A stretch of 64,000 nt of DNA from the NCBI GenBank assembly GCA_017396145.1, contig JAFQMS010000040.1:80681-144680 (forward strand), given 5' to 3'. Position 1 is the stretch's first letter; each line of letters starts with the position of its first letter. The translations under genes were made by a program, and so were the position numbers. This DNA comes from Lachnospiraceae bacterium. GTDB lineage: Bacteria > Bacillota > Clostridia > Lachnospirales > Lachnospiraceae. The notes below the pieces were generated by a model. That model was not told the DNA's origin. It saw only the letters and a program-made list of their open reading frames with translations, and did no database searches. Shown in pieces: positions 35,553 through 44,435 of this stretch.

Positions 35553-36437
35553 TTATCTTTTCTTTGAATCCTTCTCTATATCTCTATGTTCAACCTTTAT
35601 ACCATAATCTAAATTCTTGAGTCTGTCAAACAAAGCATTTGCAATGGTAACTGAACGGTGCTTACCACCTGTACAACCTATACTTATTACCAACTGATGT
35701 CTTCCTTCTGCAAGAAAATTAGGCACAACGAATTCTACCATATCTTGCAACTTGTCAAGAAAATCATGAGCAGCTTTAGCTTCCATAACATAATCATATA
35801 CAGGCTGATCATTACCAGTCATAGGTTTAAGTTCAGGAATATAAAAAGGATTAGGTAAAAATCTCACATCAAAAACCATATCAGTATCTGATGGTATCCC
35901 ATATTTAAATCCAAAAGATAGAATTGTTATATAGAGATTCTTGTACTTTTTGTCACTGACAAATATCTTTTCAATCTCCACTTTAAGTTCCCTTGTAATA
36001 AGGGTACTTGTATCTATAATATAATCAGCCCTGTCTCTTAAAAACTTAAGCTGTTTGCTTTCTTCCTCAATAAGTTCATCTAATCTTTTATTGCCTTCAA
36101 TAGGATGAAGTCTTCTAGTTTCTTTATATCTTTTAACAAGTACAGCATTGCTTGCATCCAAGAATAAAATCTGGCACATATGCCCTTCACCACTAAGTTT
36201 ATCCAGTACTTCAGGTATATTCTTAATAGATTTACCGCTTCTTATATCTACACCTAATGCAATCTTAGTTACTTCATCAGACTTTTCCTCTATCTGTTGC
36301 TTTTCAACCAGCGCAACTATATCTTCAATCAGTCCCACCGGCAGATTGTCTACACAAAAATAGCCAATGTCCTCAAGCATTCTTAATGCCTGACTCTTTC
36401 CTGCTCCGGACATACCCGTAACGATAACTATCCTCAT
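35553..36437 (-). CDS. rapZ: RapZ/YvcJ family nucleotide-binding protein
   Basis: A 294-aa P-loop protein. Walker A is VIVTGMSGAGKSQALRMLED, followed by GYFCVDNLPVGLI, Walker B-like ILFLDASNAVLVKRYKETRR, and the C-terminal RNA/phosphate domain IGCTGGKHRSVTIANAL. In Gram-negatives RapZ tunes GlmS via small RNAs; in Bacillus YvcJ binds nucleotides and aids competence. Start ATG follows AGGAAGGTG. It lies between murB and whiA; the usual yvcK between rapZ and whiA is missing. Confidence 0.95.
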   Translation of the reverse strand: MRIVIVTGMSGAGKSQALRMLEDIGYFCVDNLPVGLIEDIVALVEKQQIEEKSDEVTKIALGVDIRSGKSIKNIPEVLDKLSGEGHMCQILFLDASNAVLVKRYKETRRLHPIEGNKRLDELIEEESKQLKFLRDRADYIIDTSTLITRELKVEIEKIFVSDKKYKNLYITILSFGFKYGIPSDTDMVFDVRFLPNPFYIPELKPMTGNDQPVYDYVMEAKAAHDFLDKLQDMVEFVVPNFLAEGRHQLVISIGCTGGKHRSVTIANALFDRLKNLDYGIKVEHRDIEKDSKKR

Positions 36438-36462
36438 AACTACACCTTCCTATATCTTTTGC

Positions 36463-37443
36463 TTACCATTCTCCAATAATTCTTATCTCTGGTTCTAAAT
36501 GTACTCCAAACTTTTCAAAAACAACTTCATCTACATGCTTCATCACCTGCATAACATCCGCTGAAGTTCCATTGTTATCATTAACCACAAAACCACAATG
36601 CTTTGGTGATACACATACTCCTCCAGCCCTGTATCCCGCCAGTCCTGCATCCATAATTAGTTTTCCTGCAAAATATCCCTCTGGTCTTTTAAATGTGCTA
36701 CCTGCACTTGGATATTCAAGTGGTTGTTTTTCTCTTCTAAGACCATTAAACTCATCCATCTTAGCTTTTATCTCATTGTATTCACCAACTTCGAATTTCA
36801 TGTCCACTTTAGTAACAATAAGATTTTTATCCATAATCAGACTATGTCTGTAACCAAAATTCATTTCCTCATTAGATAATTCATATTCATTTCCCTGCTC
36901 ATCTATTGCATACACTTTTTCAACAACATCTGCCATCTGACCCCCATAGGCCCCGGCATTCATTGTTATTGCACCGCCTAGCGTCCCCGGAATTCCTGAT
37001 GCAAACTCAAACCCTTTAAGTTCTCTGTCAAGAAGTTCTTTAGCTAGTTTTGAAAGCATAATTCCTGCTCCGGCGCTAACTTTAACTTTTGTTACTTCTG
37101 ATACTTTCGCCAATTCTTTATCTTCTAAATCCGCCGTAGCCATTTCCATACTATTCTTATGAAATACCACATCATCCATAGTGCGATATAACTTGATTAT
37201 CACACCATCTATTCCATCATCTGATACCAAAAGATTACTTCCCTTACCTATAATATAGTAAGCCTCGTCATTCTCCTGACAAATTCTGATTATCTCTTTT
37301 ATGGTCATCTCATCTTTAGGTGTAATCAACACCTTTGCAGGACCACCAGTTTTAAAAGTAGTGTGCGCACTCATAGGTTCGTTATATTTAACATTATCAC
37401 GGCCTGCGGCCTGTTCGATTTTCTCAAAAAACTCTTTATTCAA
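36463..37443 (-). CDS. murB: UDP-N-acetylenolpyruvoylglucosamine reductase MurB (TTG start)
   Basis: MurB reduces enolpyruvyl-UDP-GlcNAc to UDP-MurNAc with FAD and NADPH. The 326-aa product has TTFKTGGPAKVLITPK, the FAD-binding IGKGSNLLVSDDGIDG, GFEFASGIPGTLGGAITMNAG and the active-site Ser loop PSAGSTFKRP with Glu at EPEIRIIGEW. Length and the S-G-S-T-F motif fit type II MurB. The start is TTG at 37443 preceded by GGTGG; no ATG lies nearby. It opens the murB-rapZ-whiA-crh unit. Confidence 0.95.
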   Translation of the reverse strand: MNKEFFEKIEQAAGRDNVKYNEPMSAHTTFKTGGPAKVLITPKDEMTIKEIIRICQENDEAYYIIGKGSNLLVSDDGIDGVIIKLYRTMDDVVFHKNSMEMATADLEDKELAKVSEVTKVKVSAGAGIMLSKLAKELLDRELKGFEFASGIPGTLGGAITMNAGAYGGQMADVVEKVYAIDEQGNEYELSNEEMNFGYRHSLIMDKNLIVTKVDMKFEVGEYNEIKAKMDEFNGLRREKQPLEYPSAGSTFKRPEGYFAGKLIMDAGLAGYRAGGVCVSPKHCGFVVNDNNGTSADVMQVMKHVDEVVFEKFGVHLEPEIRIIGEW

Positions 37444-37482
37444 AGCACTTTACCACCAATTATAGAATATATGAACCTAAAA

Positions 37483-37539
37483 ATATCTCATTGATATCTC
37501 ATTAAAAATATCACTACAACTTAATATGTTGTTAACAAC
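37483..37539 (-). promoter_or_regulatory. Repeats and palindrome upstream of murB
   Basis: Direct repeat ATATCTCATT at 37483-37492 and 37494-37503 (11-base period, one helical turn) and the palindrome GTTGTTAACAAC at 37528-37539. Suggestive of protein-binding sites controlling murB; no known regulator recognised. Confidence 0.4.
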
Positions 37540-37676
37540 CTTACTTATCATACAATAGGAAATAACTTAATTCAACCAAAAAAACACTGAAAAATAAAGG
37601 GAATTTGCATTTTTGTTGATTTCCAACAATTAGAATTTAGAATTTAACTTTTAATTATCGAAAATGCATATTGAAT

Positions 37677-37726
37677 GAAAAAGAGACTATCCTTATATAC
37701 AATGTATGTATAGGAATAGTCTCTTT
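37677..37726 (-). terminator. Terminator after the cysteine-rich exoprotein gene
   Basis: A long stem pairs 37680-37700 with 37704-37726 (about 20 bp, one bulge, tiny loop); TTTTT follows on minus. It lies 80 bases past the stop of the 1514-aa gene. Confidence 0.88.
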
Positions 37727-37806
37727 AACCAATTATATTTTACTAAATCAATAATACTATTACTTGTCAAGTTTATGCCTTGGCTTTTTATTTGTTTGTA
37801 TTATTC

Positions 37807-40800
37807 TTACTTGGTACTAAAACTCTTTACATCACTCCATGCAGAATATAAAGTGTTTCCCGTTATTTTCTTGTATGCTCTTACCTTATAATAATAAGTT
37901 GTTTTAGTCTTCAAACCAGTATTCTTATATGTTGTTGCGCTTACAGTTGCAACCTTTGTATATGTTCCATTCTTACTCGTAGCCCTGTAAACTTCATATC
38001 CTGTCACACCAACACAAGCATCCCATTTGAAACTAGTATATGTGGTAGAACTTCCAACATATTTCACATTTTTAACCTGAGACGGTCTTATATAGAAATT
38101 AATCTTCTTTGTTCCGCCGTATATGCCTCTACCCGTTATTGTAATAGTTGCCTGTCCCGGATTTTTAAAGTTACTATATGTAACTTTATAATCTTTCCAG
38201 TTTGTTAATGTTACTGTTTTGCCTAGAGCAGTGCCTTTTACCGTTACCACCGGCTTTATATAATCTCCAGTGTATGTAAATGTTGGCTGAGATATTGTTG
38301 CACTAAATTTACTTATATCTATTGGTCTGATTGTAAAATTAAGTTGTATCTCGCCTGCATAATTTCCCCTGCCTGTCACTATAATAGTTGCAGTTCCATG
38401 ATTTTTAAAATTCTTGTAAGTAACCTTGTAGTCCTTCCAATTAGTTAATGTAACTGTTTTACCATTCACTGTTCCTTTCACTGTTACTACTGGTTTAATA
38501 TAATCTCCAGTATAGGCAAAAGATGGCTGAGATATCGTAGCAGTAAATTTACTTAAATCTTTAGGTGTAATACTAAAGGATTTCTCTACTACTGTACTGT
38601 ATTTACCCTTAAATGCTACTTTTACTTTATATGTACCCGCATTAATCATTCCTGACGGATAAGTTACTGTATAATCTGTACCCTTAACAAGTACTTTTCC
38701 CTTTGAATCCTTAACTGTTACCGAAGGAGTATGCGCTTTACCGTCATATAAATACTTAGTTGCAGATAGGTTAACCGATGCGATCTTGTTAATAGTTTGT
38801 TGCGATTTTTTACTTGTACATCCAGAACGCGTACAGTGTTTTGACATAGTTCCGTCTGAAGATAAGGTTGCTGCTTTATCCACAGTATAGGAATCCGAAT
38901 AACTATGTCCAAGTTTATTTATCACCGTTTTTGAAGCATCTATAACCTTTTTTCCATTAGAGTCTTCAAAACATTTAGAACATTTATCACATTTCCAATG
39001 TTCAATGTTACCATTTGCAGTACATGTCGCTGCCTTTGCCTTCACGACTTTTGGACTGCATACGTGTTTATCGTATCCACAATCCGAACAAATATCCCCA
39101 ACAAAATTATGATTAGCAGTTTCTATATGGTCATTATTATTTCCGCATATTCTCTTATGTGTTGTACCATCTACACTTTGCCATTTTCCAAAACTATGTC
39201 CTAATGCGTCCGAATTAAGTCTGTTAGTATTACGAAGTATTGTTGCACCATTATCTACAGAAATCTGTCCACAATCCTTACACTTCAAGTGGGCAACTTG
39301 TCCTTTACTTGTACATGTTACTGTTGCCTGACAAACCTCCCAGTCATGAGGTAGTTTTGGTGTTGCAGTGCTTCTCGTTAAAACAGTCCAACATTTAGAG
39401 CACGCAAACTCTCTAGTAGAACCCTTGCTGGTACATGTAGCAGCCACACTGTCTTTAGATACCGTTACCTTATGTACCTTTCCAGTATAATCTCTTGGTT
39501 CTACAACCTTATTGCAAACACCACAATACTTTGCACCTATATATCCATTTTTGTCACAGCTTCCTTCAACTGATTCCTCCTGATATATGGCACTATGTGG
39601 TTCCCCTGTTATTGGTGTTGCCTGTCCATATTCCTCAACATAATTACACTTTTTGCATACATAGTCTCCTGTGTATCCAGGTTCTCCGCAGTTAGCTTCC
39701 TTAACATTAATTAACTCAAAATCATGGTCTTCACATTCATAAGTTATTCCCTCAACTTCTACATAGAAAGTCTCCCAGTTTGCACCATCCGGTAAATCAG
39801 GCATAGTAAAATACCAATATGCCTTTGTGTCCTCAGCGTCCGGCTCATGGTAACTAACAGTTACTCTCTCCCATGTGCCAGATGCTCCACCACCATAAGT
39901 ATAAGTAACATCTACCTCTTCAAAATAGTATCCTGCTGGGTAATCTGAATATGGAGTAATCCTTACTTTAGTGCCAGGTTTTGCCGCTTGTGTATTAGCC
40001 TTGCAGTCTTTGGTTATTACTCTGTATTTACCTGCCGGAGATGTTCCATTAGGAATGGTATAAAAGCATTCTGTACATCTTCTTTCATATGTTCCATCTT
40101 GCGTTTCAGTTGGTATATCATACCATATAGTTTCCCATCTGTGGCATTCCTTCACATATGCCTCACATCCGTCAACCACACAGTATGCATAATGATAGTT
40201 TCTGTCAGTCTTACCTAGTGGTTCCTGATATAAGTTAATAATATAGCCTTCTTCATCTAAAATGTTACCATAATTACCATTATCCTTATGATTCTCTAAA
40301 TACGCCTCATCATAAAATTCATGTGTATGACCCTGTGGGTCTAAAGTTTGTTTTTCCTCATAGCCACATACTGTACACGCCCTTACCTGCTCTCCTTTTG
40401 TCAATATAGTAGGTTGGTTGGTTGTCTGCCACTGTCCAAAGGTGTGTTTTTCCATTTCTGCCTTGTTCTCAGCACCACATTCACACATTTCCCAGTGATA
40501 TGTAACATTCTCTCCATAATCATAGGTGTAGTCGTGTACATGAGCCTCAGGAATTACTGGTAAAATCTCTTTATCAATTACTCCACACACGATACATTTT
40601 CTCTGCTTTAACCCTTTATCCTCTTTGGTTGGTGTTGCAAGAATTGTCCATCCATCAAAAATATGTGTCTCGTTTTCAACAGTTTTAGTACAATATAAGC
40701 ATTTCTTCCAATGATTTGTATCATCAGTGGTATACTTATCATATTCATGCTCCACAGAAAAAGTAACTTTATCTGTTAATACATTACCCTTTTCATTTAA

Positions 40801-42351
40801 CACTACGCAGTAAATAGTCAGTGTCGGCGCCGTACACATACCATCACTTACGCAAACTTCTAGAGTAGATGTTTTTGCCCCTTGAAAAGTGGAATCATCA
40901 CCAATCTCAACTGGTTCTTGTGTATTCGGGTTTAAATAATACCATTGATACTCTGTCCCACCTACTGCTTCAACTGTAAACTCTACATATTCATTCTTAC
41001 TTGCCATTGCCACCACAGATTTAGGGTGTCTTACAATCATTGGCTTTCCATCTTTGTTCACTCCACAGATAGTACAATTGCCATCTTCTCCATATTCATG
41101 GTCATGTACTACTGGTTCATGTTCACAATCATCAAAGCATTTATTACAAATCACACAATAATGCTCATCCCATTTCCAACCGTTTACACAATACTCGTGC
41201 TCGCATCCTGTATTCTCAGTTAAAGCAGCACAACACTGAGTGCATAACATTTCTCCTGCATCACAACATTCCTCGCAGGCTTCTACGTCATGGAAGCATG
41301 CTCCACAATCCTCACAAAAATGGTCATCGTAATCTATGTCCTCTATACAGATTCCGTCTGTACATTCACTTTGTGCCGCGCAGCATTCCACGCAGTAGCC
41401 ACAAAGCTCACATTTTTCATTTTCATCAAAGCATGTGCCGCAATCATCACAAAAATGTTCTACAAAATCACTTGACTGGGCGCAGTACTCACCGCAAGAG
41501 CAACCTTGATCATTAGCATTATCACGACAACAATCTTCGCACACACCACATTCAGGGCAAAAATCAACTTCAGCACAGGTTGTGCATTCTCCGCACTGGT
41601 CACAACGAAATTCGTCAGCACAGTTATAGCAATGGTAACCCTCACCACCTCTGTCGCACCATTCTTCTACATGCTCGCCACACTCTGGACAGTGAGTTAC
41701 TTCTTCAATACCACATTCTGAACATATTTTACATTCATCACAAATCTCGCCTTCTTTGCATTCATAGCAATTAGGACAATGTAAACCATAATCTACTGCA
41801 CAACTGAAGCAAAAAGAACAGGATTCGCAAAATATATCCTCATATTCCCCTGAAAAACACATACCACATTCACTACATTGCATAGAACAGAATTCGCAGT
41901 GATTATCCTGATATATGTTGAATGGATGGTCAGAACACTCTGAAAGTTCTGACATACACTCACCACATTCATAGCAGTGAGTTCCCATATCTATCTGACA
42001 TGTTTCACACACATTACAACCATCGCATAACCCATCCACATGCACTCCACACATTGCGCAATGTTCTTCCCAACACTCAGGGCAAAACTCACACTCATCA
42101 CATTTTTCGTCCTCTTCACATGCTTCTAAGCAGTTAGCACAGTGATGGGCAAGATAACAATCGACAGAATCTGAGTTTTCCGAACAATGAGGTCCGCAAT
42201 CGCAAAGCCAGTCATCAAATCGATATCCTCCACAGAATTCGCATTCGGCGCCGTCATCCCACCCTGCAATTGCAGCAGATGGAACATATCCAACAACCAT
42301 GGCGAATACTAATAATATACTTAATATCCTTTTTATTGGTACATTCTTCAT
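37807..42351 (-). CDS. Large secreted cysteine-rich multidomain protein
   Basis: A 1514-aa exported protein. Residues 1-29 are a signal peptide (basic MKNVPIKR, hydrophobic core ILSILLVFAMVV, likely cut after AIA). Residues 37-429 hold about 83 Cys, mostly CxxC pairs (CDECEFCPEC, CDQCGECTTC), looking like chained treble-clef/zinc-ribbon modules. Residues 437-535 form an Ig-like domain. Residues 540-1190 alternate CxxC modules with HxWxxC spacing and a beta segment. Residues 1190-1421 are three MBG-like repeats (TYTGDYIKPVVTVKGT, NWKDYKVTY) and 1422-1514 a fibronectin type III domain. No sortase motif or C-terminal anchor. Flanked by terminators; likely monocistronic. Start ATG has AGGAGGA upstream. 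Function unknown; adhesion or metal binding are guesses. Confidence 0.88.
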   Translation of the reverse strand: MKNVPIKRILSILLVFAMVVGYVPSAAIAGWDDGAECEFCGGYRFDDWLCDCGPHCSENSDSVDCYLAHHCANCLEACEEDEKCDECEFCPECWEEHCAMCGVHVDGLCDGCNVCETCQIDMGTHCYECGECMSELSECSDHPFNIYQDNHCEFCSMQCSECGMCFSGEYEDIFCESCSFCFSCAVDYGLHCPNCYECKEGEICDECKICSECGIEEVTHCPECGEHVEEWCDRGGEGYHCYNCADEFRCDQCGECTTCAEVDFCPECGVCEDCCRDNANDQGCSCGEYCAQSSDFVEHFCDDCGTCFDENEKCELCGYCVECCAAQSECTDGICIEDIDYDDHFCEDCGACFHDVEACEECCDAGEMLCTQCCAALTENTGCEHEYCVNGWKWDEHYCVICNKCFDDCEHEPVVHDHEYGEDGNCTICGVNKDGKPMIVRHPKSVVAMASKNEYVEFTVEAVGGTEYQWYYLNPNTQEPVEIGDDSTFQGAKTSTLEVCVSDGMCTAPTLTIYCVVLNEKGNVLTDKVTFSVEHEYDKYTTDDTNHWKKCLYCTKTVENETHIFDGWTILATPTKEDKGLKQRKCIVCGVIDKEILPVIPEAHVHDYTYDYGENVTYHWEMCECGAENKAEMEKHTFGQWQTTNQPTILTKGEQVRACTVCGYEEKQTLDPQGHTHEFYDEAYLENHKDNGNYGNILDEEGYIINLYQEPLGKTDRNYHYAYCVVDGCEAYVKECHRWETIWYDIPTETQDGTYERRCTECFYTIPNGTSPAGKYRVITKDCKANTQAAKPGTKVRITPYSDYPAGYYFEEVDVTYTYGGGASGTWERVTVSYHEPDAEDTKAYWYFTMPDLPDGANWETFYVEVEGITYECEDHDFELINVKEANCGEPGYTGDYVCKKCNYVEEYGQATPITGEPHSAIYQEESVEGSCDKNGYIGAKYCGVCNKVVEPRDYTGKVHKVTVSKDSVAATCTSKGSTREFACSKCWTVLTRSTATPKLPHDWEVCQATVTCTSKGQVAHLKCKDCGQISVDNGATILRNTNRLNSDALGHSFGKWQSVDGTTHKRICGNNNDHIETANHNFVGDICSDCGYDKHVCSPKVVKAKAATCTANGNIEHWKCDKCSKCFEDSNGKKVIDASKTVINKLGHSYSDSYTVDKAATLSSDGTMSKHCTRSGCTSKKSQQTINKIASVNLSATKYLYDGKAHTPSVTVKDSKGKVLVKGTDYTVTYPSGMINAGTYKVKVAFKGKYSTVVEKSFSITPKDLSKFTATISQPSFAYTGDYIKPVVTVKGTVNGKTVTLTNWKDYKVTYKNFKNHGTATIIVTGRGNYAGEIQLNFTIRPIDISKFSATISQPTFTYTGDYIKPVVTVKGTALGKTVTLTNWKDYKVTYSNFKNPGQATITITGRGIYGGTKKINFYIRPSQVKNVKYVGSSTTYTSFKWDACVGVTGYEVYRATSKNGTYTKVATVSATTYKNTGLKTKTTYYYKVRAYKKITGNTLYSAWSDVKSFSTK
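38089..38547 (-). repeat. Near-identical MBG-like repeats in the exoprotein
   Basis: Two 76-residue units (residues 1269-1345 and 1346-1421) share runs such as GDYIKPVVTVKGT and GKTVTLTNWKDYKVTY. A third, more distant unit precedes them. High identity suggests recent tandem duplication. Confidence 0.85.
41065..42243 (-). repeat. Cysteine-rich CxxC repeat region of the exoprotein
   Basis: About 83 cysteines in 393 residues (roughly one in five), in dense C-x2-C pairs joined by acidic linkers. The spacing is quasi-periodic with no exact repeat at DNA level, so the array is old or under selection for cysteine placement. Confidence 0.85.
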
Positions 42352-42415
42352 AACACTTTGTCCTCCTTTTGGGCATAAAAAAACATAATAATTTTACCAT
42401 AAATATCATAATAAT

Positions 42416-42447
42416 AAACCACCCCTTTCTCAATTTAGGGGTGGTTT
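42416..42447 (-). terminator. Terminator-like hairpin after glcK
   Basis: An 11-bp perfect stem pairs 42416-42426 with 42437-42447, 10-base loop. The following TTATTATTAT is T-rich rather than a clean T-run. It sits 41 bases past the glcK stop. Confidence 0.75.
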
Positions 42448-42488
42448 ATGGGGTAGTATTCAAAAAACTGTTTTATTACCACTAATTC

Positions 42489-43433
42489 TTAACGTTCTAG
42501 CACCATTCTAGCACATCCGTACATTCCTGCATCATTACCAAGTGTAGCAAGTTTAAATTCCTTACCTTTAAGCGCAAACATTACATTACTCTCGTAATAC
42601 TTCTTAATTAAGTCTGTAAGAATTGTACCTGCCTTTGATACACCACCACCAATTACGAATGCCTGAGGGTCTACTACTGCAGCGATGTGAGAACATGCAA
42701 GTCCCAGATATCTTCCCAACTGCTCAACAAGTTCATTAGCAAGAACATCTCCCTCTTTGGCAGCATCAAAAATCGCTTTTGCAGAAAGATACTGAATGTC
42801 TCTAAGTTTTGAAGGTCTGTCTGACTTAAATAAAAGTCTGTTCGCTTCTCTTACAATACCTGTTGCTGATGCAAACTGTTCAAGACAACCTCTTTTACCA
42901 CATCCACAAGTATCCTCTTCTTCTGAATTAACTGTAAGGTGTCCGATTTCACCGGCAGCCCCCTTACTTCCCGCAAGAATCTTACCGTTAATAATGATTC
43001 CACCACCAACACCGGTTCCAAGAGTCATCATTACCATATTCTCATAACCTACGCCGCCGCCTTTCCACATTTCGCCAAGCGCTGCAACGTTAGCATCATT
43101 TCCAACTTTAACATTTTCAATTCCTGTAAGTTTTTTTACCTCATCAGCAACATTGAAAATTCCCCATCCAAGATTTACACATTTTAACACTGTACCGTCT
43201 TCACATACAGGTCCCGGAACCCCAAGTCCTATACCTGTAAGGTCTTCTAATACAATGCCCTTTTCTTCCATTGTCTGCTTAACTGCTGCTGCTATATCAG
43301 AAAGAATAAGACTTCCTCCTTCATCCTTTCTTGTGACAATTTCAAAACTGTGAATAAGTTCTTCCGCCTCTGAAAAAAGTCCAATCTTAACTGTAGTACC
43401 TCCGATGTCAACTCCAAAACAATACTTTGCCAT
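42489..43433 (-). CDS. glcK: ROK-family glucokinase
   Basis: Phosphorylates glucose at C6 with ATP in the cytoplasm. The 314-aa product has the phosphate motif VDIGGTTVKIGLF, the sugar-binding GNDANVAALGE with catalytic Asp, LGTGVGGGIIING, and the ROK zinc site CGCGKRGCLEQFAS. Length and motifs match Firmicutes GlcK; other ROK kinases such as N-acetylhexosamine kinases cannot be excluded. It follows hprK by 27 bases, linking sugar uptake and the HPr kinase. Confidence 0.92.
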   Translation of the reverse strand: MAKYCFGVDIGGTTVKIGLFSEAEELIHSFEIVTRKDEGGSLILSDIAAAVKQTMEEKGIVLEDLTGIGLGVPGPVCEDGTVLKCVNLGWGIFNVADEVKKLTGIENVKVGNDANVAALGEMWKGGGVGYENMVMMTLGTGVGGGIIINGKILAGSKGAAGEIGHLTVNSEEEDTCGCGKRGCLEQFASATGIVREANRLLFKSDRPSKLRDIQYLSAKAIFDAAKEGDVLANELVEQLGRYLGLACSHIAAVVDPQAFVIGGGVSKAGTILTDLIKKYYESNVMFALKGKEFKLATLGNDAGMYGCARMVLER

Positions 43434-43460
43434 AACACAATTCCTTTCTAGTCTTTATTT

Positions 43461-44390
43461 TTAATCTTCTTTCTTCCCCATATTATTAGTAACTCTGTTA
43501 TATAATTCTCTGGCTGCATTGTAACCCATCTTTTTCTGTCTGTAGTTAACCGCTGCCGATTCAACAATAATTGCAAGGTTTCTACCTGGTCTGATTGGAA
43601 TCTGATGACACACTATCTTGTTACCGAGAAACTCTGTGTATTGTTCATCAAGTCCAAGCCTATCATACTCTTGGTCTCTATTCCATTCTTCTAATTTAAT
43701 AACAAGATTAATGGACTGAGTATTCTTAACACTTTCTACACCAAAAAGCGTCTTAACATCAATAATACCAATACCTCTAAGTTCAATAAAGTGTCTTGTT
43801 ATATCTGGCGCTGTTCCAACTAAAGTATCATCACTAACTTTCTTAATCTCAACTACATCATCTGATACAAGTCTGTGTCCTCTCTTAATCAATTCAAGGG
43901 CAGCCTCACTTTTACCAATACCGCTTTCACCCATAATAAGAACACCTTCACCATATACATCCACAAGTACACCATGTATGGATATGCTTGGAGCAAGTTC
44001 TACATTCAGCCATCTTATTACTTCTGCTGTAAATGAAGAAGTCTTACTTGCTGTCTTAAATACAGGAACTCCCTTAGATATGGCAAGTTTTAAAATCTCT
44101 TCCGGCACAGACATACTTCTACAAAATACCATGCCCGGTATATTATGATTCATTAGATTTTCTAATATCTCTATGGTTTTTTCAATTCCCTGCTGTTCAA
44201 GATAGGCATTTTCAACATTTCCTATAACTTGAAGTCTTTGTGACGAAAAATAATCATAGAATCCTGCAAGTTGTAATGCCGGTCTGTTAATATCTGCTTC
44301 TGTAAGCACTATATCATCAATAGCAACCTCAGGAGTGCAATTAATAAGTTCCATTTTCTCAACAAGTTTAACAAGCTTAACTGATTTCAT
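43461..44390 (-). CDS. hprK: HPr kinase/phosphorylase
   Basis: HprK phosphorylates and dephosphorylates Ser46 of HPr and Crh in response to ATP, fructose bisphosphate and phosphate, driving catabolite repression. The 309-aa product has the P-loop GESGIGKSEAALEL in the C-terminal half, the VSDDVVEI strand and the HprK signature ELRGIGIIDVKTLFG. ATG 44390 has GGAGG six bases upstream; the longer frame to 44408 is unsupported. It is between the alarmone synthetase and glcK. Confidence 0.96.
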   Translation of the reverse strand: MKSVKLVKLVEKMELINCTPEVAIDDIVLTEADINRPALQLAGFYDYFSSQRLQVIGNVENAYLEQQGIEKTIEILENLMNHNIPGMVFCRSMSVPEEILKLAISKGVPVFKTASKTSSFTAEVIRWLNVELAPSISIHGVLVDVYGEGVLIMGESGIGKSEAALELIKRGHRLVSDDVVEIKKVSDDTLVGTAPDITRHFIELRGIGIIDVKTLFGVESVKNTQSINLVIKLEEWNRDQEYDRLGLDEQYTEFLGNKIVCHQIPIRPGRNLAIIVESAAVNYRQKKMGYNAARELYNRVTNNMGKKED

Positions 44391-44435
44391 ATATTTCCTC
44401 CAATTCAAAGCATTCCATAATTAATAGTTCATAAT

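Larger units (their letters stand above)
37444..37806. other. Intergenic region between murB and the cysteine-rich exoprotein gene (363 bases)
   Basis: Contains, from right to left on minus, the exoprotein terminator (37677-37726), then AT-rich DNA, a perfect 12-bp palindrome (37528-37539) and two 11-base tandem copies of ATATCTCATT (37483-37503), about 40-60 bases before the murB start. No small gene seen. Confidence 0.6.

Noticed and set aside
41290-42137. Several plus-strand open frames across the exoprotein gene
   Set aside because: They are antisense shadows of the Cys-rich repeats, have no ribosome site and odd composition; the minus-strand frame has a signal peptide and strong ribosome site.
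41065-42243. Cytoplasmic zinc-finger transcription factor
   Set aside because: The protein has a cleavable signal peptide and extracellular Ig-like, MBG and fibronectin domains.
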